A stretch of DNA of 64,000 nucleotides from Azoarcus sp. CIB (GTDB lineage: Bacteria; Pseudomonadota; Gammaproteobacteria; Burkholderiales; Rhodocyclaceae): positions 3,038,001-3,102,000 of the forward strand of contig NZ_CP011072.1 in assembly GCF_001190925.1 (NCBI RefSeq), written 5' to 3'. Positions 25,407-33,708 of the stretch are shown here, one piece after another. The translations under genes were made by a program, and so were the position numbers. The stretch's first letter is position 1; every line of letters starts with the position of its first letter. The notes beneath the pieces were generated by a model. That model ran no database searches, was not told where the DNA came from, and saw only the letters and a program-made list of their open reading frames with translations.

Positions 25407-26546
25407 TTACTTGATCAGCTTGTAGTTGCCGCTGTCGATCTTCACCAGCACGTGCGAGCGCTCGTCCAGGCCGAAATGGTCGTTGGCGTTCATGTTGTAG
25501 ACGCCGTGGCTTGCGATGACCTCCTTGTTCCCCTCGAGCGCGTCGCGCAGGGCCGCGCGGAATTCCGGGGTGCCCGGCTTGGCGCTCTTCAGCGCGACCG
25601 GCACCGCCTGCTCGATCAGCCGCCACGCATCGAAGGCATGGCCGGCGAAGGACGAGAACGAGCCGGCGCCATACTTTTCCTCGTACTTCGTCACGAGGCT
25701 CTTGCCCATCGCCTTGGACGGGTGCGAATCGGCAATCTGGTCCACCACCACGACCGGCCCCACCGGGATGATCACGCCGTCGGCCGCCTTGCCCGCGACC
25801 TTGAGGAAGGCCTGGTTCGCGACCGCGTGGGTCTGGTAGACCTGCCCCTTGTAGCCGCGCTCGACCAGCGTGGTCTGCGGCAGGGCGGCGGGGCTGCCGG
25901 AGCCCGCGACGAGAACCGCGTCGGGCCGCGCCGATACCAGCTTCAACACCTGGCCGCTCACCGAGGTGTCCGCACGTGCAAAGCGCTCGGTCGCGACCAG
26001 CTTGATCCCGGCCGCTTCGGCCTTGGCGGTCACCGAAGTCAGCCAGTCCTCGCCATAGGCATCCGAGAAGCCGATGAAGCCGAGCGTCTTCACCCCGTTC
26101 TGCTTCATGTGCCCGATCACCGCAGCGGCCATCACGCTGTTTTGCTGCGGGGTGCGGAACACCCACTTGTTGCGCTCTGCCGGCAGCGACACCGGGCTGA
26201 TCGTGACCTGCGGCGTGGCGCTCTCGTTGGCCACCTCGGCCATCGCGGCGGTCGCCGGCGTCGTCGAGGAGCCGATCAGTACATCCACCTTGTCCTCGCT
26301 GACCAGCCTGCGAGCGTTCTTGGTGGCCATGGTGGGATCGGTCGCATCGTCGAGTACGATGAAATTGACCTTCTCGCCACCGATCTGCGCCGGCAGCAGC
26401 GCGAACACGTTCTTCTCCGGAATCCCGAGCGAAGCGCCCGGTCCGGTTGCCGACAACGAGATGCCGATCGTGATGTCGGCCAAGGCCGGCGAAACGTACG
26501 AGGCGGCGGCCAGCGAGCACAGCACTGCGAGTTTCTTGACCTGCAT
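25407..26546 (-). CDS. Periplasmic solute-binding protein of a Liv/HAAT-type ABC transporter
   Basis: The 379-residue protein has a signal peptide (MQVKKLAVLCSLAAASYVSP then ALAD) and the two-lobed type I periplasmic binding fold typical of branched-chain amino acid/aromatic acid binding proteins (DITIGISLSATGPGASLG, GSSTTPATAAM, GFSDAYGEDW, SGSPAALPQ). The ATG at 26546 is 9 nt after AGGAG; an upstream GTG at 26552 is too close to the ribosome site. It should bind the aromatic or acyl acid used by the downstream enzymes and hand it to the LivHMGF-like importer encoded further upstream. It has its own promoter with an operator (26653-26704). Confidence 0.93.
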   Translation of the reverse strand: MQVKKLAVLCSLAAASYVSPALADITIGISLSATGPGASLGIPEKNVFALLPAQIGGEKVNFIVLDDATDPTMATKNARRLVSEDKVDVLIGSSTTPATAAMAEVANESATPQVTISPVSLPAERNKWVFRTPQQNSVMAAAVIGHMKQNGVKTLGFIGFSDAYGEDWLTSVTAKAEAAGIKLVATERFARADTSVSGQVLKLVSARPDAVLVAGSGSPAALPQTTLVERGYKGQVYQTHAVANQAFLKVAGKAADGVIIPVGPVVVVDQIADSHPSKAMGKSLVTKYEEKYGAGSFSSFAGHAFDAWRLIEQAVPVALKSAKPGTPEFRAALRDALEGNKEVIASHGVYNMNANDHFGLDERSHVLVKIDSGNYKLIK

Positions 26547-26652
26547 GTTCACTCACTCCTTTGGTGTCTTTGCGCCCGACGGTGTCGGGTCGATTGGGTG
26601 GCGGTTCGGGCCGCTCTGTCGCCGAAGCTCGCGGGGAGCCGGCATGGTGTGA

Positions 26653-26704
26653 AAGTTAGCAGCGCTATTGTCACTTGTCAAACACTTGTTCGACTAGTTT
26701 GTTA
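26653..26704 (-). promoter_or_regulatory. Sigma-70 promoter with overlapping repressor operator for the catabolic genes
   Basis: On the minus strand there is TTGACA (26681-26676), a 17-nt spacer and TAACTT (26658-26653). The operator core ACTTGTCAAACACTTG (26673-26688) overlaps the -35 box and continues into the imperfect palindrome ACTTGTTCGACTAGT (26684-26698). The same core occurs at 31901-31916. It is the likely binding site of the TetR regulator at 32050, which would repress the binding-protein/ligase operon until the CoA-ester inducer appears. Confidence 0.65.
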
Positions 26705-26775
26705 ACTTCCTTGCGCACAGCCGCGCGCGGTGCTCCGGCAAGCGGAAATCCGCAGCCGGAACACCCGCGAGATCG

Positions 26776-27819
26776 TTAGAAACTGTGCCGCATGCCGACG
26801 CCGATCAACCTCGTCGCCCCGCCACGCTCGGCCAGCCCGTTATAGACGCTGCGCGCCACCGCGTCGTCGTTGTCGGCACGGATCACCCGCCCGTACAGCG
26901 CCGTGCGCTTCGAAAGATCATGGCTGTAGCCGAGGGCCCAGGAACGCGAATCCGACTGGCTCGCATCCGACCTGTACGCAGCGTAGGCGACCTGCACGTT
27001 GCCCGCCGCGCCCACGGGAATGCGCGCGCCGAGGTTCCACAGCCGCGCCTCCGCCGCCACGTCGCCGTCCAGCGTCTGGTAGCTGCCGATCACCTTCACG
27101 ACCTTGAAGTCGTAGGAGGCCCCGAGCATGTGCTCGCGCTGCCGCCGGTCCACGATGGGCGCGGCGACGGTGCTGGTGTCGAGGCGATGGAACACGTAGC
27201 CGACCGACAGCGGGCCGTTCGCATAGTTGATGCTCGCGCCGGCGAACTCGCCCGCGTTGCGGTTCACCGTGCTCTCCTGCCCCACGCCGTACATCGCGCT
27301 GACCGTCAGCCCGCCCCAGTTCGGCGAGTTGTAGTTGATCGAGTTGTTCACCCGCCCCGGGCCGGTCGACACGACGCTCATGCTCCCCTGCGCCGCGAGC
27401 GCGGTGACCGGCGAGAACGGCCCGCCCATCAGCGCGTCGTAACGCAGCAGCGACATCCAGTACCCCGGCGAGTGCTGGCGCCCCGCCGTGACGGTGCCGA
27501 AGCCGCCCTGCAGGCCGACGAAGGACTGCCGGCTGAACAGCACGCCCGGCGGCACGGTGCCACCGGTATCGGCGGCGATGCCGCTTTCCAGCCGGAACAG
27601 CGCCTTCAGGCCGTTACCCAGATCCTCGGTGCCGTGAAAGCCGATGCGGCTCGGCTCCAGGCCGCCGCTGTCGACCACGGTGAGGCTCTTGTGCTCCCCA
27701 CGCGCCTGGCCCACGAACATGTCCATCGCACCGTAGATCGTGACGTTCGACTGTGCGAACACAGGTCCGGCAACCACCCCCAGCGCGGCAAACCCTGCAA
27801 CGATTCGAAAACCCTTCAT
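26776..27819 (-). CDS. Gram-negative porin (general betaproteobacterial type)
   Basis: A 347-residue outer-membrane porin with signal peptide (MKGFRIVAGFAALGVVAG then PVFAQ) and the typical first strand SNVTIYGAMDMFVG. It has the loop 3 signature region FSRQSFVGLQGGFGTVTAGR and a C-terminal strand ending in Phe (GVGMRHSF) for BAM recognition. The AAAGGAGGAGG ribosome site is very strong. Its position between the ATPase gene and the binding-protein gene suggests a substrate-selective pore for the same acid. A small AT-rich stretch before it (27836-27852) may hold its own promoter, but no convincing -35 was found. Confidence 0.92.
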   Translation of the reverse strand: MKGFRIVAGFAALGVVAGPVFAQSNVTIYGAMDMFVGQARGEHKSLTVVDSGGLEPSRIGFHGTEDLGNGLKALFRLESGIAADTGGTVPPGVLFSRQSFVGLQGGFGTVTAGRQHSPGYWMSLLRYDALMGGPFSPVTALAAQGSMSVVSTGPGRVNNSINYNSPNWGGLTVSAMYGVGQESTVNRNAGEFAGASINYANGPLSVGYVFHRLDTSTVAAPIVDRRQREHMLGASYDFKVVKVIGSYQTLDGDVAAEARLWNLGARIPVGAAGNVQVAYAAYRSDASQSDSRSWALGYSHDLSKRTALYGRVIRADNDDAVARSVYNGLAERGGATRLIGVGMRHSF

Positions 27820-27921
27820 GCCTCCTCCTTTGCCATATCAATATATTTATGAGCGGACGACGGGCACTGCACAGCCCCGCCCGCGTCGTCCGGCGCAGGC
27901 GGTCACAAGCGAAAACGGGGA

Positions 27922-28740
27922 TCAGGCAGCGAGCCTGTCCTGGTGCTTCCCACCCAGCCCCAGATACGCCTCGATCACCCGCGGATCATCGGCAAGCTGC
28001 TTGGCCGGCCCTTCCATCGAGATCTCGCCGGTCTCGAGCACGTAGGCGTAGTCGGCAACCTGCAGCGCCGCGCGCGCGTTCTGCTCGACCAGCAGGATCG
28101 ACACCCCGCGCCGGCGCAGCTCGCCGATGATGCGGAAGATCTCGCGCACGATCAGCGGGGCGAGGCCCAGGCTCGGTTCATCGAGCATCAGCAGCTTCGG
28201 CTTGGCCATCAGCGCGCGCCCCACCGCCAGCATCTGGCGCTCGCCGCCGGAGAGCGTGCCGGCGAGCTGCGCCTTGCGCTCCTTGAGGCGCGGGAAGAGG
28301 TGATACACCTCTTCCATCGTCTCGGCGTGATCGCGCTTGCCCATGCGGTAGCGCTGGAAGGCGCCCAGCAGCAGGTTGTCCTCGACGCTCATCTCGGCGA
28401 AGAGCTCGCGTTTTTCCGGGACGAGGTTCATGCCGCGCGCGACCATGCGCTCCACCCGCGGCACGTACTCGGCCTCGCCGTCGAAGGTGACCTGCCCGCG
28501 CGACTCCAACAGGCCCATGATCGCCGACAGCATGGTCGTCTTGCCCGCGCCGTTGGGGCCGATCACGGTGACGATCTGCCCTTCACCGACGCGGATGTTG
28601 GCGTTCGACAAGGCCTCGACCTTGCCGTAGGCGACACACAGGTCGCGCACCTCGAGCACCGTGCGCGGGGGATTGGGGGCGTTGGGGGCGGTGTCGATGG
28701 TCTGCTCGATCACGTTGATCTCCACGCTCATGCCGTTCAT
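27922..28740 (-). CDS. LivF-like ATP-binding protein of a HAAT ABC importer
   Basis: This 272-residue ATPase has Walker A GPNGAGKTT, signature LSGGERQ, Walker B LLMLDEPSLGLAP and the LivF-type end VIEAYLG. An extra about 25 residues precede the usual start. It overlaps the livM-livG fusion gene by 4 bp (ATGA). It energises uptake together with the LivG domain of the fusion, the LivH-like permease and the binding protein at 25407-26546. Confidence 0.93.
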   Translation of the reverse strand: MNGMSVEINVIEQTIDTAPNAPNPPRTVLEVRDLCVAYGKVEALSNANIRVGEGQIVTVIGPNGAGKTTMLSAIMGLLESRGQVTFDGEAEYVPRVERMVARGMNLVPEKRELFAEMSVEDNLLLGAFQRYRMGKRDHAETMEEVYHLFPRLKERKAQLAGTLSGGERQMLAVGRALMAKPKLLMLDEPSLGLAPLIVREIFRIIGELRRRGVSILLVEQNARAALQVADYAYVLETGEISMEGPAKQLADDPRVIEAYLGLGGKHQDRLAA

Positions 28741-30539
28741 TCCACACCTCCGAGATAGGCTTCGAGCACCGCCGGGTTCTGCTGCACTTCCTCGGGCAGG
28801 CCCTCGGCGATCTTCTGGCCGAACTCCATCACGACGACGCGATCGACCAGTCCCATCACGAAGTCCATGTCGTGCTCGACCAGCAGGATGCCCATGCCTT
28901 CGCCCCGGAGCTTCCTGAGGAGCTCGGCGAGCGCCTGCTTCTCCTTGAAGCGCAGGCCCGCGGCCGGCTCGTCGAGGAGCAAGAGGCAGGGGTCAGCGGC
29001 GAGTGCGCGGGCGATCTCGAGGATGCGCTGCTGGCCCAGCGCGAGGCTGCCGGCGGCGTCGAACATGTGCTCGGCCAGCCCCACGCGTTCGATCTGGCGC
29101 GCGGCTTCGTTGAGGAGCCGCGCTTCCTCGGCGCGGTCGAGGCGCCATGCGGCGGGGAACACGCCCTTGTCGCCGCGCATGTGCGCGCCGATGGCGACGT
29201 TCTCAAGCACGCTCATGGTCGGCAGCAGCTTCACGTGCTGGAAGGTGCGGCTCATGCCCATGCGGGCGATCGCGCGCGAGCCGCGCCCGGCGACCGGTTT
29301 GCCGAGGAACAGCACGTCGCCCGAGGTCGGGGTGTCGACGCCCGAGATCTGGTTGAACATGGTGCTTTTGCCCGCGCCGTTGGGGCCGATCAGCGCGAGG
29401 ATCTCGCCCGCCTTGACGGTGAGGCTCATGGCGTTGTTGGCGACGAGACCACCGAACTTGCGCGTGACCTCCTTCGCTTCGAGGATCACGTCCCCGCGCG
29501 CGGGCAGCGGCTTTCTCGGCAGCGGCTCGGCCGCGGCATCGAGCGTGCGTTGGGTCGCCTTCACCGGCACGAAGCGGGCGAACAAGGGCCACAGGCCTTC
29601 GCGCGCGCGCTGCAGGATGATGATCATCATCAGGCCGAAGAAGATCACCTCGAAGTTGCCGCTCTGGCCGAAGATGCGGGGCAGGATGTCCTGCAGCCAC
29701 TGCTTGGCGATGGTGATGACGCCCGCGCCGAGGAGCGCGCCCCACACCTGGCCGGCGCCACCGACCACCGCCATGAAGAGGTACTCGATGCCGATGTGGA
29801 GTCCAAAGGGGGTGGGGTTCACAAAGCGCTGCATGTGCGCGTAGAGCCAGCCCGAGGCGCAGGCGTGGAGTGCGGCGATGACGAAGATCACCATGCGCGC
29901 GCGCGCGGTATCCACCCCCATCGCCTCGGCCATCACCATGCCGCCCTTCAAGGCCCGGATCGCGCGGCCTTCGCGCGAGTCGAGCAGGTTCTGGGTGGTG
30001 AACACCGCCAAGAGCAGGAAGGCCCAGATGAGGTAGAAGATCTGGCTGCCGTCGGTGAGTTCATAGCCGAAGATCGCGATCGGCGGGATGCCGGTGAGTC
30101 CCGTATGGCCGCCCAGCGTTTCGAGGGTGCCGAAGAGGAAGTACAGGCTGATGCCCCACGCGATGGTGCCCAGCGGCAGGTAGTGGCCCGACAGGCGCAG
30201 CGTGAGCGAGCCGAGGACGAACGCGACGGTGGCGGTGAACGCCAGGCCGACGAAGAGGGCCAGCCACGGCGAGCCGCCCGCCCACGCGAGCCACGCGGGC
30301 AAGTCGGTCGCGGTGGTGAGCACCGCGGTGGTGTAGGCGCCGAGGCCCACGAAGGCGGCCTGGCCGAAGCTCGTGAGGCCGCCGACGCCGGTGAGCAGCA
30401 CGAGGCCGAGGGCGACCAGCGCATACAGGCCGATGTAGTTGAGCAGCGTGACGTAGAAGGGCGGCATCACGAGCGGCGCCACCAGCAGCAGCGCGAGGAA
30501 GCTGCCCAGGACGGACCGGGCGGACAGTGCGGGCTTCAT
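28737..30539 (-). CDS. Fused LivM-like permease and LivG-like ATPase
   Basis: A single 600-residue frame carries an inner-membrane permease domain (about 1-320, with [20 protein letters not shown] and the EAA-like [23 protein letters not shown] region). After a short linker, a complete ATPase domain (about 350-600) follows with [35 protein letters not shown] and the LivG-type end AVLEAYLGG. No stop or frameshift separates the two. Such LivM-LivG fusions are known in some HAAT transporters and fix the permease-ATPase stoichiometry. The gene starts in an ATGA overlap with the livH-like gene. Confidence 0.93.
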   Translation of the reverse strand: MKPALSARSVLGSFLALLLVAPLVMPPFYVTLLNYIGLYALVALGLVLLTGVGGLTSFGQAAFVGLGAYTTAVLTTATDLPAWLAWAGGSPWLALFVGLAFTATVAFVLGSLTLRLSGHYLPLGTIAWGISLYFLFGTLETLGGHTGLTGIPPIAIFGYELTDGSQIFYLIWAFLLLAVFTTQNLLDSREGRAIRALKGGMVMAEAMGVDTARARMVIFVIAALHACASGWLYAHMQRFVNPTPFGLHIGIEYLFMAVVGGAGQVWGALLGAGVITIAKQWLQDILPRIFGQSGNFEVIFFGLMMIIILQRAREGLWPLFARFVPVKATQRTLDAAAEPLPRKPLPARGDVILEAKEVTRKFGGLVANNAMSLTVKAGEILALIGPNGAGKSTMFNQISGVDTPTSGDVLFLGKPVAGRGSRAIARMGMSRTFQHVKLLPTMSVLENVAIGAHMRGDKGVFPAAWRLDRAEEARLLNEAARQIERVGLAEHMFDAAGSLALGQQRILEIARALAADPCLLLLDEPAAGLRFKEKQALAELLRKLRGEGMGILLVEHDMDFVMGLVDRVVVMEFGQKIAEGLPEEVQQNPAVLEAYLGGVE

Positions 30540-31573
30540 TCCTCTTCCTCCACGTGGTGGCTGGTGAACGAACGCCACAAGAGCACCGGGATGATGAGCG
30601 TGAACACGATGACTTCCTTGTAGGCGCTGGCCCAGAAGGAGCTGAAGGCTTCGAGCAGGCCGACGAGCACGGCGCCGGCGGCGGCGATCGGGTAGCTGGC
30701 GAGTCCGCCGACGATGGCGGCCACGAAGCCCTTCAAGCCGATGAGGAAGCCGGTGTCGTAGTAGATGGTGGTGATCGGGGCGATCAGCACGCCGGACAAG
30801 GCGCCGATGAGCGCCGCGAGCAGGAAGGTGAGGCGCCCGGCGAGCGCGGGAGAGATGCCCATCAGGCGCGCGCCGTTGCGGTTCATCGCGGTCGCGCGCA
30901 GCGCCTTGCCATAGATCGTGCGACCGAAGAACAGGTAGAGCGCGACGATGAGCACGATGGAGGCGGCGATGACCCAGATCGTCTGGCCGTTCACCAGCAT
31001 CGGCCCAAGCTCGAAACGTGCTTCCGAGAAGGCCGGGGTGCGGGAACCCTCGGCGCCGAAGAACAGCAGCCCGAGCCCGACCATGCCCACGTGCACGGCG
31101 ACCGAGACGATCAGCAGGATCAGCACCGGGGCGGCGGCGATCGGCTGGTAGATCAGGCGGTACATCAGCGGGCCCATCGGCACCACCACGAGGAGCGCCA
31201 GCAGCACCTGCAGCGGCAGCGCGAGGGTCGTGAGCGGCAGCCCGTACAGCAGCGCCGCGAGCAGCGCGGGGTAGCCGACGTTCCACGCCAGCACGCCCGC
31301 GAGGCGCCCCTTCTGGCCGCTATGCAGCGCGCCGCGCGCATCGACCGCCGCGGCGAGCACGCCCGCGCCGAGCAAGAGCCACAGCGTCGCCGGTACCGTG
31401 CCGGCCTGGATCATGACGAGAGTCAGCGCGCCATAGGCGACGAACTCCCCCTGCGGAATGAAGATCACCCGCGTCACGGCAAACACCAACACCAGCGCGA
31501 GCGCGAGCAGCGCGTAGATCGCACCGTTGGTGATGCCGTCCTGTGCGAGCAACAGCGCTATCTGGAAATCCAT
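30536..31573 (-). CDS. LivH-like permease of a HAAT ABC importer
   Basis: The 345-residue hydrophobic protein has about eight to nine membrane segments and LivH-family stretches ([49 protein letters not shown] as the ATPase-contact loop). It is first in the transporter operon and is followed by the livMG fusion and livF genes with overlapping stops and starts. The promoter and operator at 31881-31932 lie about 310 bp upstream, leaving a long untranslated leader with only a weak ribosome site before the ATG. Confidence 0.92.
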   Translation of the reverse strand: MDFQIALLLAQDGITNGAIYALLALALVLVFAVTRVIFIPQGEFVAYGALTLVMIQAGTVPATLWLLLGAGVLAAAVDARGALHSGQKGRLAGVLAWNVGYPALLAALLYGLPLTTLALPLQVLLALLVVVPMGPLMYRLIYQPIAAAPVLILLIVSVAVHVGMVGLGLLFFGAEGSRTPAFSEARFELGPMLVNGQTIWVIAASIVLIVALYLFFGRTIYGKALRATAMNRNGARLMGISPALAGRLTFLLAALIGALSGVLIAPITTIYYDTGFLIGLKGFVAAIVGGLASYPIAAAGAVLVGLLEAFSSFWASAYKEVIVFTLIIPVLLWRSFTSHHVEEEE

Positions 31574-32049
31574 GGACGAACCCCGGCCGTCCGCGCCTTT
31601 GGCGCGGAAACACTAGAGATGAAAGGGAAGAAGCCGCGCGTCCGCGGCGGCTGGCTCGACGTCAGGGACGCGGCGCCAGAACTCCGGGTAAGGGAATCGC
31701 CGGGGGAACGGATCGGGAGGTCGGGGGCTCGCCGGCACGCGGCGCGGCAGCGACAGGTGTGGTGGTCATTGCGTCTTGTCTCCGTTCTTGGCCGCCCCGA
31801 AGCGGGTACGGCGGGTGGCAGCCTGGTTGGCCGCTCTCGAGTCTTGCTCCCGCAGGCGCATGCCCTGACGGTGCCCGATTAAGCTACAGATACAAAACAG
31901 ACTTGTCAAACACTTGGTCAAGTAGTCTAATCATCAACAGGGGATACGCCGAACAGCTGCCGGCGTCCGGCGCCCCCCGCCCCGGACATGCAGCCCGGCG
32001 CCCTGCACGTTATGATTTCGACCGACAACCGCTTCCAGCCACCTTCCTG
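31574..32049. other. Divergent region between livH-like and tetR genes
   Basis: A 476-bp stretch without a supported gene. It contains the divergent operator/promoter block at 31881-31932 and a long GC-rich leader toward livH. A plus-strand frame beginning near 31619 has no recognisable product. A plus-strand TTGTCA (31904) with TAATCA (31928) could serve tetR itself, implying autoregulation. Confidence 0.5.
31881..31932 (-). promoter_or_regulatory. Sigma-70 promoter with operator upstream of the transporter operon (divergent to tetR)
   Basis: The minus strand shows TTGACA (31909-31904), 17 nt, and TAGCTT (31886-31881). The operator core ACTTGTCAAACACTTG (31901-31916) is identical to that at 26673-26688, and ACTTGGTCAAGT (31912-31923) is a palindrome with 5-bp arms. 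Same geometry as the binding-protein promoter, consistent with one TetR repressor controlling both and itself. Confidence 0.68.
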
Positions 32050-32946
32050 ATGACATCCGCTTCAGCCGCCGCTCACGACGATTCGCATTTTTTCTCGACC
32101 GAGGCCGAGATCCTGCGGCTGTCGCGCGAGGAACCCGAGCTCGGCCAGGCCGCCGTGGCGGATCGCCTGCGCCGCGCCGGCCTGACGATTTCCCCTTCCG
32201 GCGTGCGCTACATCTGGCAGAAACACGGTCTGGAGACCACCGCCAAGCGCCTGCAGGCGCTGGTGGACGCCACCCCGGAAGGCCTCGCCACGCTCACCGA
32301 CAACCAGCGCGAGCTCCTCGAACGCGGCACGCTCAGCGCGCAGCTCGCAACGTCGGCGGTCGACGGTTCGGGCGACAAGGACGAACCGCTCGATCGCCGC
32401 CAGATCATCCTCAACGCTGCTGCCGAACTCTTTTCCGAGCAGGGTTACGATCGCAGCTCCATCCGCGACATCGCACGCAAGGTCGGCCTGCTGCCCGGCT
32501 CGGTCTACCATCACTTCGCCTCCAAGGACGAGCTCTACCTCGCCGTCCACCGCGAAGGCTTCCAGCGCGTGATGAGCACGATCACGACCGAGATCGAAGC
32601 GCTTTCCGACCCCTGGGAGCGCCTGCGCCGCGCCTGCGAGGTGCACGTCGCCCAGATGATCGAAGGCCCGGCGGTCGAGCGCATCACGGGGCACAACCTC
32701 GCGCTCATCGGCAACCAGGAACTGCTCGCCAAGATCCAGCCCGCGCGCGAGGCCTACGAACAGCTGTTCCGCGGCCTCGTCGACGCCCTGCCCGTGGCCG
32801 CCGGCACCGACCGCTCCCTGCTGCGTCTCTTCCTGCTCGGCGGCATGAACTGGGTGTACCTGTGGTACCGCGAAGGCCGCCGCACCCCGCAGCAGATCGC
32901 CGACGCGATGGTCGAGATGGTGCGCCGCGGCGTCGCGCCGTCCTGA
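32050..32946 (+). CDS. TetR-family regulator with an additional N-terminal helix-turn-helix domain
   Basis: The 298-residue protein is longer than usual TetR repressors (about 200). Residues about 117-163 form the TetR DNA-binding domain (LNAAAELFSEQGYDRSSIRD then LPGSVYHHFASKDELY), followed by a helical ligand-binding domain. Residues about 18-72 form a second helix-turn-helix of the type seen in IS481/IS3-like transposase N-termini (EILRLSREEPELGQAAVADR, SGVRYIWQKHGLETTAKRL). It is divergent from the transporter operon, and the shared operator at 31901-31932 and 26673-26704 suggests it represses the whole regulon, probably relieved by an acyl-CoA. The start follows a weak ribosome site. Confidence 0.88.
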   Translation: MTSASAAAHDDSHFFSTEAEILRLSREEPELGQAAVADRLRRAGLTISPSGVRYIWQKHGLETTAKRLQALVDATPEGLATLTDNQRELLERGTLSAQLATSAVDGSGDKDEPLDRRQIILNAAAELFSEQGYDRSSIRDIARKVGLLPGSVYHHFASKDELYLAVHREGFQRVMSTITTEIEALSDPWERLRRACEVHVAQMIEGPAVERITGHNLALIGNQELLAKIQPAREAYEQLFRGLVDALPVAAGTDRSLLRLFLLGGMNWVYLWYREGRRTPQQIADAMVEMVRRGVAPS

Positions 32947-33031
32947 ACCGAAGCCCGCCGGGGCCAGAGCCCCGTTTCCTTGCCTTTCCGCCGCGATCCG
33001 CCATAACTGAAATGAATGATCGGAGACGGCC

Positions 33032-33679
33032 ATGTTCAAGGACAGGGAAGACGCCGCGCGTCAGCTCGCGGCGAAGCTCAAGGGGCACCCGCTGAAGGAT
33101 CCGCTGGTGCTGGCGATTCCGCGCGGCGGCGTCGTCACCGGGGCCGTGCTCGCGCGCGAGCTCGGCGCGGAACTTGACGTCGTGCTCGCCCGCAAGCTGC
33201 GCGCCCGCCACGACCCGGAGCTCGCGGTCGGCGCGATCGGCGAGGATGGCGAGGAATACCTGGCGGACTACGCGCGTTCGGTGGTCGGCGTCGATGACGA
33301 CTACCTCGAACGTGAACGCGCCCACCAGATCGCCGAGATCGACCGCCGCAAGGAACGTTTTCGCGCCGTGCGCCCCGCGGCCGAGATCGCCGGACGCTCT
33401 GTCATCGTCACCGACGACGGGGTGGCGACCGGTGCGACGATGCTTGCGGCGCTGCACGTGATCCGCGCGAAGCAGCCGTACGAGCTGATCGTCGCCGTCC
33501 CGGTCGCGCCGCCCGACACGCTGGACACCCTCGCCCGCCACTGCGACCACGTCGAATGCGTGCTGAAGCCGACCTGGCTGGGCGGCATCAGCGGCTTCTA
33601 CGGCGACTTCACGCAGGTCGAGGACGACGAGGCGCTGCGCCTGCTGCGCGACTACCGCCGCCCGGCGCCCGGTCCGTAG
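33032..33679 (+). CDS. Phosphoribosyltransferase-family protein
   Basis: The 215-residue protein has a type I PRTase fold: N-terminal PRGGVVTGAVLARELGAELD with ARKLRARHDPELAVGA, and the PRPP-binding loop VIVTDDGVATGATMLAAL. This resembles the stand-alone 'phosphoribosyltransferase' family often linked to stress or hydrolase genes, and the substrate base is unknown. It is preceded by GGAGACGGCC. It lies tail to tail with the P-type ATPase gene (29-bp gap). No operon partner is evident. Confidence 0.85.
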   Translation: MFKDREDAARQLAAKLKGHPLKDPLVLAIPRGGVVTGAVLARELGAELDVVLARKLRARHDPELAVGAIGEDGEEYLADYARSVVGVDDDYLERERAHQIAEIDRRKERFRAVRPAAEIAGRSVIVTDDGVATGATMLAALHVIRAKQPYELIVAVPVAPPDTLDTLARHCDHVECVLKPTWLGGISGFYGDFTQVEDDEALRLLRDYRRPAPGP

Positions 33680-33708
33680 GCCTATCCCGCCCGCACCGCG
33701 TGCTGCGG

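Noticed and set aside
30540-31286. Upstream in-frame extension of the livM-livG fusion
   Set aside because: It overlaps the livH-like gene in another frame and is Arg-rich without permease features; the ATGA overlap marks the real start at 30539.
32050-32270. Remnant of an IS481-type transposase at the tetR 5' end
   Set aside because: The HTH is in frame with and directly continuous to the TetR domain, with no inverted repeats or catalytic DDE part; a domain fusion is the better explanation.
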